NCBI RefSeq assembly: GCF_041260665.1
Contig: NZ_JBGCCT010000007.1
Location: 186,001-250,000, forward strand
Direction: 5' to 3'
Length of the DNA: 64,000 nt
Source of the DNA: Catenulispora sp. GP43
Lineage (GTDB): Bacteria > Actinomycetota > Actinomycetes > Streptomycetales > Catenulisporaceae
The notes beneath the pieces were generated by a model. That model did no database searches, was not told the origin of the DNA, and saw only the letters and a program-made list of their open reading frames with translations. The translations under genes and the position numbers were made by a program. Below are positions 1 to 13,147 of this stretch, piece by piece (the first letter of the stretch is position 1; each line of letters starts with the position of its first letter).

Positions 1-1
1 C

Positions 2-391
2 GGCGGCCCGGTCCCGCCGTCCCAGCTGCGCGCGCTGCGCGCCATCGAGCGGTGCGAGGGGATCAACCTGCGGGCCCTGGCCGAGGCGCTGGGCACCAGG
101 CCGCCGGCCACCAGCCGGCTGTGCGACCGCATGGAGGCCGACGGGCTCGTCCGGCGCACGCCGAGCGCCAGCAGCCGCCGGGAGGTGGAGCTGTGGCTGA
201 GCCCGCGGGCGCGCCGGGTGCTCGCCGAGGTCCGGTCGGCCCGGGTGCGGGAGTTGCAGGAGATCGTGCAGACGCTGCCGCCCGATTCGCTGATCGGCCT
301 GTCAACCCATATGGGCCGGTTGCGCGCGGCGATCGAGCAGCGGCTCGGGTCCGGGCAACCGGTCGGCGAGCAGGAGAACAGCGCGGCCTGA
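2..391 (+). CDS. MarR-family regulator, C-terminal part
   Basis: The reading frame is open from the window edge, so the N-terminus lies outside. The visible 129 residues contain a winged helix: recognition-helix region L-R-A-L-A-E-A-L-G-T-R-P-P-A-T-S-R-L, then D-R-M-E-A-D-G-L-V-R-R and a wing with S-S-R-R-E-V. This is the usual MarR pattern for a dimeric DNA-binding repressor. A long C-terminal helix (RVLAEVRSARVRELQEIVQTL) would form the dimer interface. The stop is followed by 237 bp before a STAS gene, so the two may share a stress-response context but are not obviously one operon. No ligand can be inferred. Confidence 0.75.
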   Translation, partial: GGPVPPSQLRALRAIERCEGINLRALAEALGTRPPATSRLCDRMEADGLVRRTPSASSRREVELWLSPRARRVLAEVRSARVRELQEIVQTLPPDSLIGLSTHMGRLRAAIEQRLGSGQPVGEQENSAA

Positions 392-628
392 CTGTTCACT
401 TGTCTCCCATCGCTGCTCGTCGCCTCCGCCGGACGCGACGCGCCGGCCCAGGCGACCGCGATGCGCAGGCGCCGCGTCAAATGTTGCCACATGTAAACGA
501 TTAATTCTAAAGTCGGTGCGGGCGCCCCTCCGGGCAGCCCGGGACAGCGCGGTCCGCACCGTCGGGCCGTACCGTTCCTCCGTCGTCCGCCGGGCTGTCA
601 TCCCGGCCGTATACCGTGGGATCCTGAC

Positions 629-964
629 ATGAACCCCTTCGGCCACACGGTCGCCGACCACGGCGACCACGTGCGCCTGGTGCTGGTCGGCGATGTGGAC
701 TTCGCCGCGCATCCCGTCCTGGTCGCGCAGTTGGTGGGCCTGGCCGGATCCGGCCGCGCCGTGGTCGTGGACTGCGCCGGGGTGACGTTCCTGGACTCGA
801 TGGGCCTGCGGGCCCTGGTCGAGGGCCGCGCCGCGGCGCTCGACGCGGGCCAGACCTTCGAGCTGGCCGACCCCTCCGTGCCGGTGCGGCGGGTGATCGA
901 GCTGTCCGGTACGGCCGAGTTGTTCCCGCTCTGGGCCCCGCTGGCCGAGGAATCAGAGCCCTGA
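629..964 (+). CDS. STAS-domain anti-sigma factor antagonist
   Basis: A 111-residue single STAS domain. The sequence [19 protein letters not shown] around residues 46-64 is the SpoIIAA/RsbV phosphorylation loop, with D-S in front of M-G-L; the Ser would be phosphorylated by an RsbW-type kinase and dephosphorylated by a PP2C phosphatase. A SpoIIE-type phosphatase gene lies 5 kb downstream on the same strand, and a hybrid kinase lies between, so these genes may form one partner-switching pathway, although the cognate anti-sigma kinase is not in the window. The length is typical of the family. Confidence 0.85.
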   Translation: MNPFGHTVADHGDHVRLVLVGDVDFAAHPVLVAQLVGLAGSGRAVVVDCAGVTFLDSMGLRALVEGRAAALDAGQTFELADPSVPVRRVIELSGTAELFPLWAPLAEESEP

Positions 965-1037
965 TCGGCGGTCGGGCCGGCCGGCAGCGGGGTGTCGAGC
1001 GGACCGGCGGGGGAGGAAGATATCTGGCGTCAGCACG

Positions 1038-5693
<4,656 letters not shown>

Positions 5694-5785
5694 GCGGCGG
5701 GAGCGGCTTGAGCGGCCAGGGCAGCCGGAGCGGCCAGAGCGGCCGGGGTGGCCAGGGCGGACCGTCGGCGGAAGGAGCATCGCCC

Positions 5786-8239
5786 GTGCAGGAGAACCGG
5801 CTGTCATCGGACGGGCCCGGAGGCGATGACACCGTGCCCGGAACGCCGGCCGGGTCCATCGCGCCGACCGCTCCCGTCCCCCAAGTCCCCCAAGTCTTCG
5901 TCCCCGCCGGCGCCGGCATCGGCCGCCTGGCCGCGACCGTCGACCGCCTGCAGGCCGCGCTCCACGACGCCGAGGCCGGCGCCGACGTCAGGGTCCTGAC
6001 CGCCCTGGCGCGCGGCATCCTCATGGAGCGTCTGCGCATCGCGCCCGCGGCCGCGGCGCGCCAGCTGGAGGAACTGGCCGAGCGCAGCGCGCTGCCGGTG
6101 CTCGAACTCGCCGCCGACATCGTCAACGAGATCGCCGGCGATCCGGCCGGGCAGATCGCGCGCGTCGGGAAGACATCTCAGCGTCCGGACACCTCCGGGA
6201 CCTCCGGCGCGCTGTCGCTGAACGTGCGGCTGCGGGCCGCCGAGGCCGGTGTGCTCACCGCCTCCGACGTGCACGCCGCGGCCGGGTCGCTGCACCACCA
6301 GGCGCTGGAGCCGCTGGGCGCGGCCGCCGTGGCCATCTGGGCGCTGGCCGCCGACGGCTCGCTGCTGCTGGCCGGCCACTCCGGCTTCAACGCCGCCGAG
6401 GCCCGCAGCTGGCACCACACCCCGCCGGGCGTCGAGACCCAGGCCCGGCACGCCATCCGCACCCGCACCACGCTGTGGAGCACAGACCCCGGCGCCCGGC
6501 GCGCGCCGAGTATCGGCGAGCGGACCCTGGGCCCGGACGCCACGCGCGTGGCGATCCCGGCGCAGCTCGGCGGGCGGCTGCTCGGGGTGCTGGAGATCTG
6601 CTGGCCCGGTCCGGTCGGCGAGCTGCCGCAGTCGGTGCACCGCCAGCTGGAGTCGCTGGCCGAGCTGTGCGCGCACACCCTGGACGTGATCCCCGCCGCC
6701 GACGAGGACACCGCGCGCGGCGGCGCGGTCGACCCCGGTCTGGTGGACCTGCTCGACAGCCTGCTGGAGCCGGCGCTGATCCTGCAGCCGCAGCACGACG
6801 AGGCCGGCCGGCTGACCGACTTCCGCATCGCGCACGCCAACACGCGGTTCGTCGATCCGGTCGGCCGGCCCTCCGCGGCGATCCTCGGGCTGCCGTTCTT
6901 GCAGGCCTACCCGATGGCCGCCGAGGACGGCGGGCTCTCGGAGCGGATCGAGCACGTCCACGCCACCGGTGAGCCGGTCCACCACGACCGCGTCGTGCTC
7001 CGCTCGCTGATCGCGGACATCACGGTCTCCACCTCGCTCACGGTCGGTATCAGCCGGCTGGGCACCGACGTGGTGCTCACCTGGCATCCCGAGGACGAGG
7101 AGGCCCGGCTGGCCCGGCTGCTCCAGCACGCCCAGCGCCTGGGCCGGATGGGCGGCTTCGAGGAGAACCTGCTCACCGGCGAGGTCACCTGGAGCGCCGA
7201 GCTCCTGGAGCTGTTCGCGCTGCCGGCCACCGCGCAGCCGGTGCCGCTGCGCGACCTCGCGACCCACGTGCACACCGACGACGTCGAGGCGATCTTCCGC
7301 TTCGTGCGCACCCTCCTGCACCACCGGGCCCCGGCTTCCACCGCCTTCCGTCTCCTGCGCAGCGACGGCGTCCAGCGCTACATCCGCATAGTCGCCGAGC
7401 CGGTGCTCGAGGACGGCACCATGACCGCCGTCCGCGGCGCCTGCCAGGACGTCTCGGCCCAGCACTGGACTGAGATCGCGCTGGCCGCCACCCGCGACCG
7501 CCTGGAGCACACCGAGCGCGAGGTCGAGGAGGGCAACCGCCTGACCCTGCGGCTCCAGCGCGCGATCATGCCGGTGGCGCCCACCATGATCGACAACCGG
7601 GGCCTGCAGATCGCCACCCGGTACCGGCCCGCGGAGAAGGGACACCTGGTCGGCGGCGACTGGTACGACGCCGTCGTCCTGCCGAACCAGCGCGTCCTGC
7701 TCGTGGTCGGCGACGTCGCCGGCCACGGCATCGACGCCGCCACCGAGATGGTCGCCCTGCGCAACGCGCTGCGCGGCCTGGCGGCCACCGGCGCCACCTC
7801 GGCCCAGATGCTCAACTGGCTGGGCACGGTCGCGCACCACATGTCGGGCAGCGTGGTCACCGCGACCGTCTTCTGCGGCATCTACGACCCCGAAGACCGC
7901 ACCCTGCGCTGGTCCCGGGCCGGCCACCCGCCGCCCCTGCTGGTCCGCGACGGCAAGACGACGGTCCCCCCGATGCCCGAGGGGGTGCTGCTCGGAGCCC
8001 TGGGCGATGCCCGGTACGAGGAACAGACGCTGCAATTGCAGTCCGGCGACACGCTGCTGCTGTACACCGACGGCCTGATCGAACGCCGCGACCGCGACAT
8101 AGAGGAGTCGCTGCAGGATCTGCTCGCCATCGTCCAGCCGGCCGTCGGCTCGCTGGAGGAGCAACTGGAGCACCTGCTCCTGCACAGCAACGCGGACACC
8201 GACGACGACACCTGTCTGATCGGTGTCAGGGTGCGCTGA
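5786..8239 (+). CDS. ANTAR-GAF-PAS-PAS-SpoIIE phosphatase
   Basis: A PP2C-type serine phosphatase of 817 residues. The C-terminal SpoIIE domain is complete: V-G-G-D-W-Y-D, G-D-V-A-G-H-G, Y-T-D-G-L-I-E and D-D-D-T-C supply the metal-binding acids. Upstream are two PAS-like regions, a GAF domain, and near the N-terminus an ANTAR-like segment (A-L-A-R-G-I-L-M-E-R followed by helices ending in E-L-A-A-D-I-V). The start chosen is GTG 5786, which has GGAAGGAG 8 nt upstream. A frame open back to 5690 would overlap the kinase stop and add 32 Gly/Ser-rich residues. Likely target: a phosphorylated STAS antagonist such as the one at 629-964. A terminator hairpin overlaps the stop. Confidence 0.88.
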   Translation: MQENRLSSDGPGGDDTVPGTPAGSIAPTAPVPQVPQVFVPAGAGIGRLAATVDRLQAALHDAEAGADVRVLTALARGILMERLRIAPAAAARQLEELAERSALPVLELAADIVNEIAGDPAGQIARVGKTSQRPDTSGTSGALSLNVRLRAAEAGVLTASDVHAAAGSLHHQALEPLGAAAVAIWALAADGSLLLAGHSGFNAAEARSWHHTPPGVETQARHAIRTRTTLWSTDPGARRAPSIGERTLGPDATRVAIPAQLGGRLLGVLEICWPGPVGELPQSVHRQLESLAELCAHTLDVIPAADEDTARGGAVDPGLVDLLDSLLEPALILQPQHDEAGRLTDFRIAHANTRFVDPVGRPSAAILGLPFLQAYPMAAEDGGLSERIEHVHATGEPVHHDRVVLRSLIADITVSTSLTVGISRLGTDVVLTWHPEDEEARLARLLQHAQRLGRMGGFEENLLTGEVTWSAELLELFALPATAQPVPLRDLATHVHTDDVEAIFRFVRTLLHHRAPASTAFRLLRSDGVQRYIRIVAEPVLEDGTMTAVRGACQDVSAQHWTEIALAATRDRLEHTEREVEEGNRLTLRLQRAIMPVAPTMIDNRGLQIATRYRPAEKGHLVGGDWYDAVVLPNQRVLLVVGDVAGHGIDAATEMVALRNALRGLAATGATSAQMLNWLGTVAHHMSGSVVTATVFCGIYDPEDRTLRWSRAGHPPPLLVRDGKTTVPPMPEGVLLGALGDARYEEQTLQLQSGDTLLLYTDGLIERRDRDIEESLQDLLAIVQPAVGSLEEQLEHLLLHSNADTDDDTCLIGVRVR

Positions 8240-8244
8240 CACCG
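8221..8244. terminator. Hairpin between convergent genes
   Basis: Perfect 9-bp stem CGGTGTCAG / CTGACACCG with a 6-nt loop, overlapping the phosphatase stop codon. It lies between the convergent phosphatase and ABC permease genes and can serve both strands. Confidence 0.6.
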
Positions 8245-8248
8245 GCGC

Positions 8249-9268
8249 CTATGCGGCGCGCCGCCGGACGAGCCAGACTGTCGCGGTGAGCAGCATGAGG
8301 GACAGGACGACCAGGCCGCTGGTCTCGATGGTCTGGAAGGTCCAGAACCGGCTCTCCGGGAAATAGGCCGCCCGGTAGCTGTAGCCCTGCTGCGCGAGGT
8401 AGGTACGCAGGTCCTGCGTATGACCGGCAGCGGCGCTCTTGCTTTGCAAGGTGAAGGCTTCCGCGTGGCTGAGCACTCTTCCGCCCGGCGCGGTCCACTG
8501 CTCGGCGATGACCCACGGGTTGTTGCCGGGGGCCATCGTGTCGACGGCGGTGAGAGGTGTCAGGAAGTGTGATCGAAGGCTGACGAAGGTCACCAAGAAG
8601 ACCGCGATCCAGCCCGTGAGCGTCACCGCGATCGCCGGGACCACCCGGCGGACCAGTGCCCCGGCGAAGATGCCGAGGGCGAGCGCGAACAGGGCGCGGC
8701 CGACGAAGACAGTCCCGTATATCTCATAGGTCAGGCTGCTCGCCGCCAGTCGTCCGCGAGGTGCGACGAGCGGCCCGTACCACCAGATGACGACCGCCGC
8801 GAAGCCGCAGGCCGACACGAGCGTGAAAGCCACGACGAGGCTGATCTTCGTGGCCAGCCAGCGTGTCCGGCCCACGCCTTGGGTGAAGGCGAACCGGTAC
8901 GTCCCCGACTCGAACTCACGGGCTGTCAGCGGCGCGCCGAGGAACATGCCGAACAGGACGGGGAGCGTGAAGAAGGCGGCGGTCAGCCGGGTGACGAGGT
9001 CTTGATCGTGGTGGAACGCGTCGATGCCGGCGGGGCAGGCAGGGTCTTGGTGACCGGGCAGGCAGTCGGCCAGGCCCAGCCGGCGGAAGTCCGTGTGCAT
9101 CTTGAGCCCGTTCTGCAGCAGCAGCAGACCACAGAAGACGAACACCGCGGTCAGCCCGATGAAGGCTGTGCGGTGCTGGCGCCAGGTCACCCAGGCCAGT
9201 GCCCGCAGGGTCGGGCCGGCTGCCCGCACGCTCGGTGCGGTGGTGGATTCGGTCATCGCTGTCGTCAC
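8249..9268 (-). CDS. ABC-2 type transporter permease
   Basis: A 339-residue membrane protein with an N-terminal cytoplasmic stretch, a first membrane segment (residues about 37-52, F-I-G-L-T-A-V-F-V-F-C-G-L), a large extracytoplasmic loop, and further hydrophobic segments at about 95-110, 150-165, 195-215 and 225-245 plus a C-terminal one before R-R-R-A-A. The loop and segment pattern is that of ABC-2 permeases paired with a GntR-regulated ATPase. Its ATG overlaps the stop of the ATP-binding gene by 4 nt, so the two are translationally coupled. Substrate unknown; homologous GntR(YtrA)-ABC sets respond to cell-envelope antibiotics. Confidence 0.85.
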   Translation of the reverse strand: MTTAMTESTTAPSVRAAGPTLRALAWVTWRQHRTAFIGLTAVFVFCGLLLLQNGLKMHTDFRRLGLADCLPGHQDPACPAGIDAFHHDQDLVTRLTAAFFTLPVLFGMFLGAPLTAREFESGTYRFAFTQGVGRTRWLATKISLVVAFTLVSACGFAAVVIWWYGPLVAPRGRLAASSLTYEIYGTVFVGRALFALALGIFAGALVRRVVPAIAVTLTGWIAVFLVTFVSLRSHFLTPLTAVDTMAPGNNPWVIAEQWTAPGGRVLSHAEAFTLQSKSAAAGHTQDLRTYLAQQGYSYRAAYFPESRFWTFQTIETSGLVVLSLMLLTATVWLVRRRAA

Positions 9269-10194
9269 GGCCTGACACCTCTTCCGGTCAGTTCACGGGG
9301 TCCGGGCAGCGCGGAGGCGCCGGGGTCGCGCAAGTAGGCCAGCACCAGTTCCTCCAAGCCGACGTGGTGTGCTTCCCAGCCCGCCGGCGGTTCGCTGCGT
9401 TGCCCGCCGGTCCGGACCAGCAGGTGGGCCTGCGCCTCGGCGCGCCGGTCGCGCACGACGGGCAGCGCCGCCGCGATCCGTTCGGCCTGCGCCGCGGGAC
9501 CCGTATACAGCTGGTGAGAGGCGAGCAGGTCGTCGACCTCGCCGGCGACCTGCACCCGGCCGGAGGCGAGGACGACCAGGTAGTCGCAGACCCGTTCCAG
9601 CTCGGTGACCACGTGGGAGGAGAAGACGATCGAGATGCCGTCCTCGGCGACGGCGGCCATGAGCGCTGCCAGGAAGTCATGCCGGGCCAGCGGGTCGAGG
9701 CTGGCCAGCGGTTCGTCGAGGATCAGCAGCCGGGGACGTTTGGCCAGGGCGATGGTCAGGGCGACTTGGGCGCGCTGCCCGCCGGAGAGCTTGCCGACCT
9801 TGCGCGGGTACGGGATGTCGAGTTCTGCGATGCGGGCTTTCGCGCGGGCGGAGTCGAAGCCGCGGTTGAGATTGCGAGCCAGATGCAGGGTGTCGGCGAC
9901 CGACAGGTTCGGGTAGAGCGCGGTGTCCTGGGCGACGAACGCGACGGTTCCCAGCGCCTCGACTCCTCCGGCGGGCAGGCCGTCTTGGACGAAGACCCGT
10001 CCGGTCGTCGGCGTGGCCAGCCCGACAGCGAGATGCAGCAGCGTGGTCTTGCCCGATCCGTTGGGACCGACCAGGGCGACGACGTGTCCCTCCGGGATGG
10101 CCAGGCCGCAGTCGCGCAGCGCCCAGGCCGACCGGTAGCGCTTGCCGAGCCCGCTCGCCTCCAGCGCGAGTCCGCGCTGCGCCATCCCGCTCAC
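9265..10194 (-). CDS. ABC transporter ATP-binding protein
   Basis: A 309-residue ATPase. Walker A is G-P-N-G-S-G-K-T-T (about residues 43-51), the Q-loop V-A-Q-D-T-A-L-Y, signature L-S-G-G-Q-R-A-Q, and Walker B L-L-I-L-D-E-P-L-A-S-L-D-P, followed by a switch His in S-S-H-V-V-T-E-L. The C-terminal 80 residues resemble the regulatory tail of antibiotic or lantibiotic-type exporters. It sits in a gntR-ATPase-permease operon with 4-nt overlaps on both sides, so the three proteins are almost certainly made together. Confidence 0.93.
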   Translation of the reverse strand: MSGMAQRGLALEASGLGKRYRSAWALRDCGLAIPEGHVVALVGPNGSGKTTLLHLAVGLATPTTGRVFVQDGLPAGGVEALGTVAFVAQDTALYPNLSVADTLHLARNLNRGFDSARAKARIAELDIPYPRKVGKLSGGQRAQVALTIALAKRPRLLILDEPLASLDPLARHDFLAALMAAVAEDGISIVFSSHVVTELERVCDYLVVLASGRVQVAGEVDDLLASHQLYTGPAAQAERIAAALPVVRDRRAEAQAHLLVRTGGQRSEPPAGWEAHHVGLEELVLAYLRDPGASALPGPRELTGRGVRP

Positions 10195-10670
10195 GACGCG
10201 ACCGCCTTCGAGGTGCCCGTCGTCCTCGTCTGCCCTGTCTGCCCAGTCTTCCCGGCACGGAAGTCGTGCAGGGCGCTCGTGAACAGGGCCACCATGCCGT
10301 CTTCGTCGAGTCCCGCCTGGTCGGCAGAGCGCATCCAGGCTGTCAGGGCCCGGTGCAGTGCCTGCTGCTCCCGCAACGGCGTGGTGCCGAGCGTCCCCTC
10401 GATGAAGGTGCCCTGGCCGGGGCGGCCGACGGCCAGCCCCTTGTGCTCGAGGTCCCGGTAGGCCTTGAGTACCGTGTTCGGATTGATCGCCAGTCCGGCG
10501 ACGACATCCTTGACCTTCGGCAGCCGGTCGCCGGGCTCGAGGTACCCCAGCCGAAGCGCGTGTTCGACCTGGTGGACCAGTTGCAGGTAGACCGGCACCC
10601 CCGAACCCGGGTCCAACCGGAACTCGATCGGCGATCCCTGGTCTTCGCTTACCTGTTTATCTATCCCCAT
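10191..10670 (-). CDS. GntR-family (YtrA-like) transcriptional regulator
   Basis: A short 159-residue GntR protein: winged helix (V-P-V-Y-L-Q-L-V-H-Q-V-E-H-A-L, G-D-R-L-P-K-V-K-D-V, N-P-N-T-V-L-K-A-Y-R-D-L-E, G-Q-G-T-F) followed by a small helical tail, as in YtrA-type repressors that control ABC exporters. The frame is open back to 10739, but the homologous region begins near ATG 10670; there is no clear ribosome binding site before this ATG, so translation may be leaderless. First gene of the operon with the ABC transporter, and probably its autorepressor. Confidence 0.88.
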   Translation of the reverse strand: MGIDKQVSEDQGSPIEFRLDPGSGVPVYLQLVHQVEHALRLGYLEPGDRLPKVKDVVAGLAINPNTVLKAYRDLEHKGLAVGRPGQGTFIEGTLGTTPLREQQALHRALTAWMRSADQAGLDEDGMVALFTSALHDFRAGKTGQTGQTRTTGTSKAVAS

Positions 10671-10742
10671 AGTTAAAGGGTTATGCGACAGTGCTCTGCT
10701 GTCAAGGCGTCGGCGAAGGCTGTTTTCCCCGTACTGCACGGC

Positions 10743-10776
10743 TCCGGGCGCCGCGGTCGCATGCGCGGCGCCCGGA
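10743..10776. terminator. Strong GC hairpin
   Basis: A perfect 13-bp stem TCCGGGCGCCGCG / CGCGGCGCCCGGA with an 8-nt loop. It lies 50 bp beyond the phospholipase D stop and upstream of the gntR promoter, where it would end the lipase operon. Confidence 0.6.
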
Positions 10777-10826
10777 CCAGCGCGAATCAGGTCACTGACG
10801 AATCGGACCAGTGGCGAATCAGACCT

Positions 10827-13133
10827 CTACTGCACCACGATCCCGATCGCCGCCAAGCACTGCGCCGTGTTGTTGTCGGCCGCCGCGACGGCCCCGAACA
10901 AGCCCGTCGCCTCCTGGCTCTGCGGACTCGGTGCCTGCAGCGTGAACGACTGCGTGTCCGACGTGCCCGTCCCGCTGCCGAACACCTGGCTCACCGCGCC
11001 GCTGCGCTGGTGGAACCGGATCTTCGTGATGTACCTCCCGCCGTACCAGGTGCCCCACTCGCCGGACACCCCGACCAGGGGATCGGTCTGGCTGAAGGTG
11101 ACCGTCGTCTTCGTCGCGCTGCCCGGCGGCACCCCGTTGCCGCCACGCAGCGGATCGATCTTGCCGTCCGCGTGCGTGGCGCGGATGCCGTCGACGATCT
11201 CGCCGGAGTACACGTCGATGCTGGAGATCCGCTGCGTCGAGGACGTGTCGTCGAACGGGGTGCCGGCGGCTCCGGCCGGTCCCAGACGGAACACCGGCGC
11301 CGGCGGGTCGTTGTCCGCCGTCCGCGCGTGCGGCCCGGCGTACTTCCACAGCGGCTCCCAGTAAACCTTCAGCAGTTCGGCCACCGCGTCCGGTCCCTCG
11401 ACGAGGTAGTCGAACTCGGCCAGCGAACCCGGGTAGAGGTTGTCCGAGCCGACGACGTACGCCTCGTCGTCGATGATCATCACCTTGGCGTGGTTGCCCG
11501 GTGCGGACGGCACCTTGTTGTAGATGTAGCCGCTGGCGTTGAGCACCGACATCGCCGCGCTGCCGATCACCCCGTGGCTCGGCGGCTCCTCGCTGAGCGG
11601 CGGCTGCTTGAGGGTGGCGGTGTACCCCTCCTTGGGGAGGTTGGGCCACTTGTAGGTGTCGCCCTCGATGGTGTTCGCCGCCGGCACCTGGTCGGTGTAG
11701 TAGAACGGCGCCACGAACAGCCGCTTCAGGGCCTTGGCACGCAGGCCCCCGGGGTCGGGCAGCGGGTTGTCGGTCGCGACGTCGTGCGTCATGTAGTACT
11801 TCATCAGGTCGAAGGTGCGGACCGCTCCGGACCCGAACGAGTACTGGTCGCCCTCGGCGCCCGCGCCGGCGTCCAGCGGCGAGACGACCACCTGCACCGT
11901 CAGATCCTTGTTCGCCAGCAGAGCCTGGAGCACCCACTGGCAGACATGGTGGTCCGACCAGTTCTTCTTCCACGCGCTGACCAGGTCCATCTGCGACATC
12001 TTGATCGACCGCTTGGCATTCAGGATCAGCTCCTTCTTCATGATGTCGGAGGCGCCCTGGAAGTCCGAGGTGGTGCGCCAGTACTTGCCCAGCGCCAGCA
12101 TCCCGGTGGCCGCCTTGTACTCCGTGAGGCCGGCGTACGGCGGATGCACGACCCGCAGCGGGAAGCAGTCCTGAACCAGCTCGGGGAGCTGCTGCAGGTC
12201 CCGAGTGTGGAAGTCGCTCGGCGGCGGAGGCGGAGGCGGCGGGGTCGGCGGGGGAGTGGGGTTGGACTCGTGCCAGCGCACGATCGCCGCCTGCTGGGCG
12301 GCCACCCAGGCCGCCGCGTCCTTGCCGGTGAGCGGGTTGCTCGGGCGGGACTTGGCGGGATCGCGGCTGTTCCACACCAGCTTCGAGGTGTCCAGCTGCT
12401 CCTGCGAGAGCAGGTCGCCGCCGGCCGCCCACAGCTGGTCCAGCAGGCCCTGCGCGCCGGCCGCCGCCGGACCGTGGACGACCGCGGAGACGTCGTGGAC
12501 CGGCGGGTAGCTGCGGAACAGGTCCATGTTCAGGTTGTGGCCGCCGGCCAGGGTCGTGATGCTGTCGCAGACCACGATCTTGGAGTGGTTCCAGGTCATC
12601 TTCGACCCGTCGCCGCTGAACATGCTGTCGTTGCCGAAGACCTTCAGCTGCAAGGCGTCCAGGAACCCCTCGCGCAGCGAGTAGAACCGCCCCAGCCAGA
12701 TGTCGGGCATCCGCTCCCAGGCCTGGCCGCGGTCCCGCACCAGGCGGATGAGCGCCTGCTTGAACAGCGTGTAGTACGGCGTCTCGGTGACCGGATACAG
12801 CGGTGTCTGGCCGAACAGGAACCGGAACTGCGTCGGCGCGGTCCGGCCCATCCGGGTGCTCAGCGCGGTGTCCATAGCGCCCAGGACGATGCCGGCCCAG
12901 GCCGGGTCCGGCGTGTTCAGCGACGAGATGTCGCACCGGTACCGGGCGTTCTGGACGACCTCCTCCAGCGCCGTCTCGAAGTCGGCCTGCCGGTTCCACG
13001 CCTGGGGGATGATGGCCTGCCCGAACGGCAGCCCCCACACCCGCGGCGTGTCCATGAGGCGCAGGTAGTTGGCTCCGGTGCGCTGATGGTAGTAGTTCCG
13101 GATCTGCGCTTCGACGTTGTCGATCTCACTCAT
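10827..13133 (-). CDS. Phospholipase D-like protein with jacalin-like lectin domain
   Basis: A 768-residue protein with two HKD-type motifs: H183-S-K185-I-V-V-C-D190 and H548-A-K550-V-M-I-I-D-D555, the latter followed by G-S-D-N, as in PLD-superfamily phosphodiesterases. A proline-rich linker (about 292-305) separates the two lobes. Residues about 618-768 (F-D-D at 627-629, I-D-V-Y-S-G-E-I-V-D-G-I, R-G-G-N-G, ending C-L-A-A-I-G-I-V-V-Q) have the jacalin-like lectin pattern. There is no signal peptide or membrane segment, so export would need a specialised system. ATG 13133 has AGGAGGGGGAG upstream; the frame is open further but the homology starts here. It follows the lipase gene by 14 bp on the same strand. 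Confidence 0.88.
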   Translation of the reverse strand: MSEIDNVEAQIRNYYHQRTGANYLRLMDTPRVWGLPFGQAIIPQAWNRQADFETALEEVVQNARYRCDISSLNTPDPAWAGIVLGAMDTALSTRMGRTAPTQFRFLFGQTPLYPVTETPYYTLFKQALIRLVRDRGQAWERMPDIWLGRFYSLREGFLDALQLKVFGNDSMFSGDGSKMTWNHSKIVVCDSITTLAGGHNLNMDLFRSYPPVHDVSAVVHGPAAAGAQGLLDQLWAAGGDLLSQEQLDTSKLVWNSRDPAKSRPSNPLTGKDAAAWVAAQQAAIVRWHESNPTPPPTPPPPPPPPSDFHTRDLQQLPELVQDCFPLRVVHPPYAGLTEYKAATGMLALGKYWRTTSDFQGASDIMKKELILNAKRSIKMSQMDLVSAWKKNWSDHHVCQWVLQALLANKDLTVQVVVSPLDAGAGAEGDQYSFGSGAVRTFDLMKYYMTHDVATDNPLPDPGGLRAKALKRLFVAPFYYTDQVPAANTIEGDTYKWPNLPKEGYTATLKQPPLSEEPPSHGVIGSAAMSVLNASGYIYNKVPSAPGNHAKVMIIDDEAYVVGSDNLYPGSLAEFDYLVEGPDAVAELLKVYWEPLWKYAGPHARTADNDPPAPVFRLGPAGAAGTPFDDTSSTQRISSIDVYSGEIVDGIRATHADGKIDPLRGGNGVPPGSATKTTVTFSQTDPLVGVSGEWGTWYGGRYITKIRFHQRSGAVSQVFGSGTGTSDTQSFTLQAPSPQSQEATGLFGAVAAADNNTAQCLAAIGIVVQ

Positions 13134-13147
13134 GGCTTCTCCCCCTC

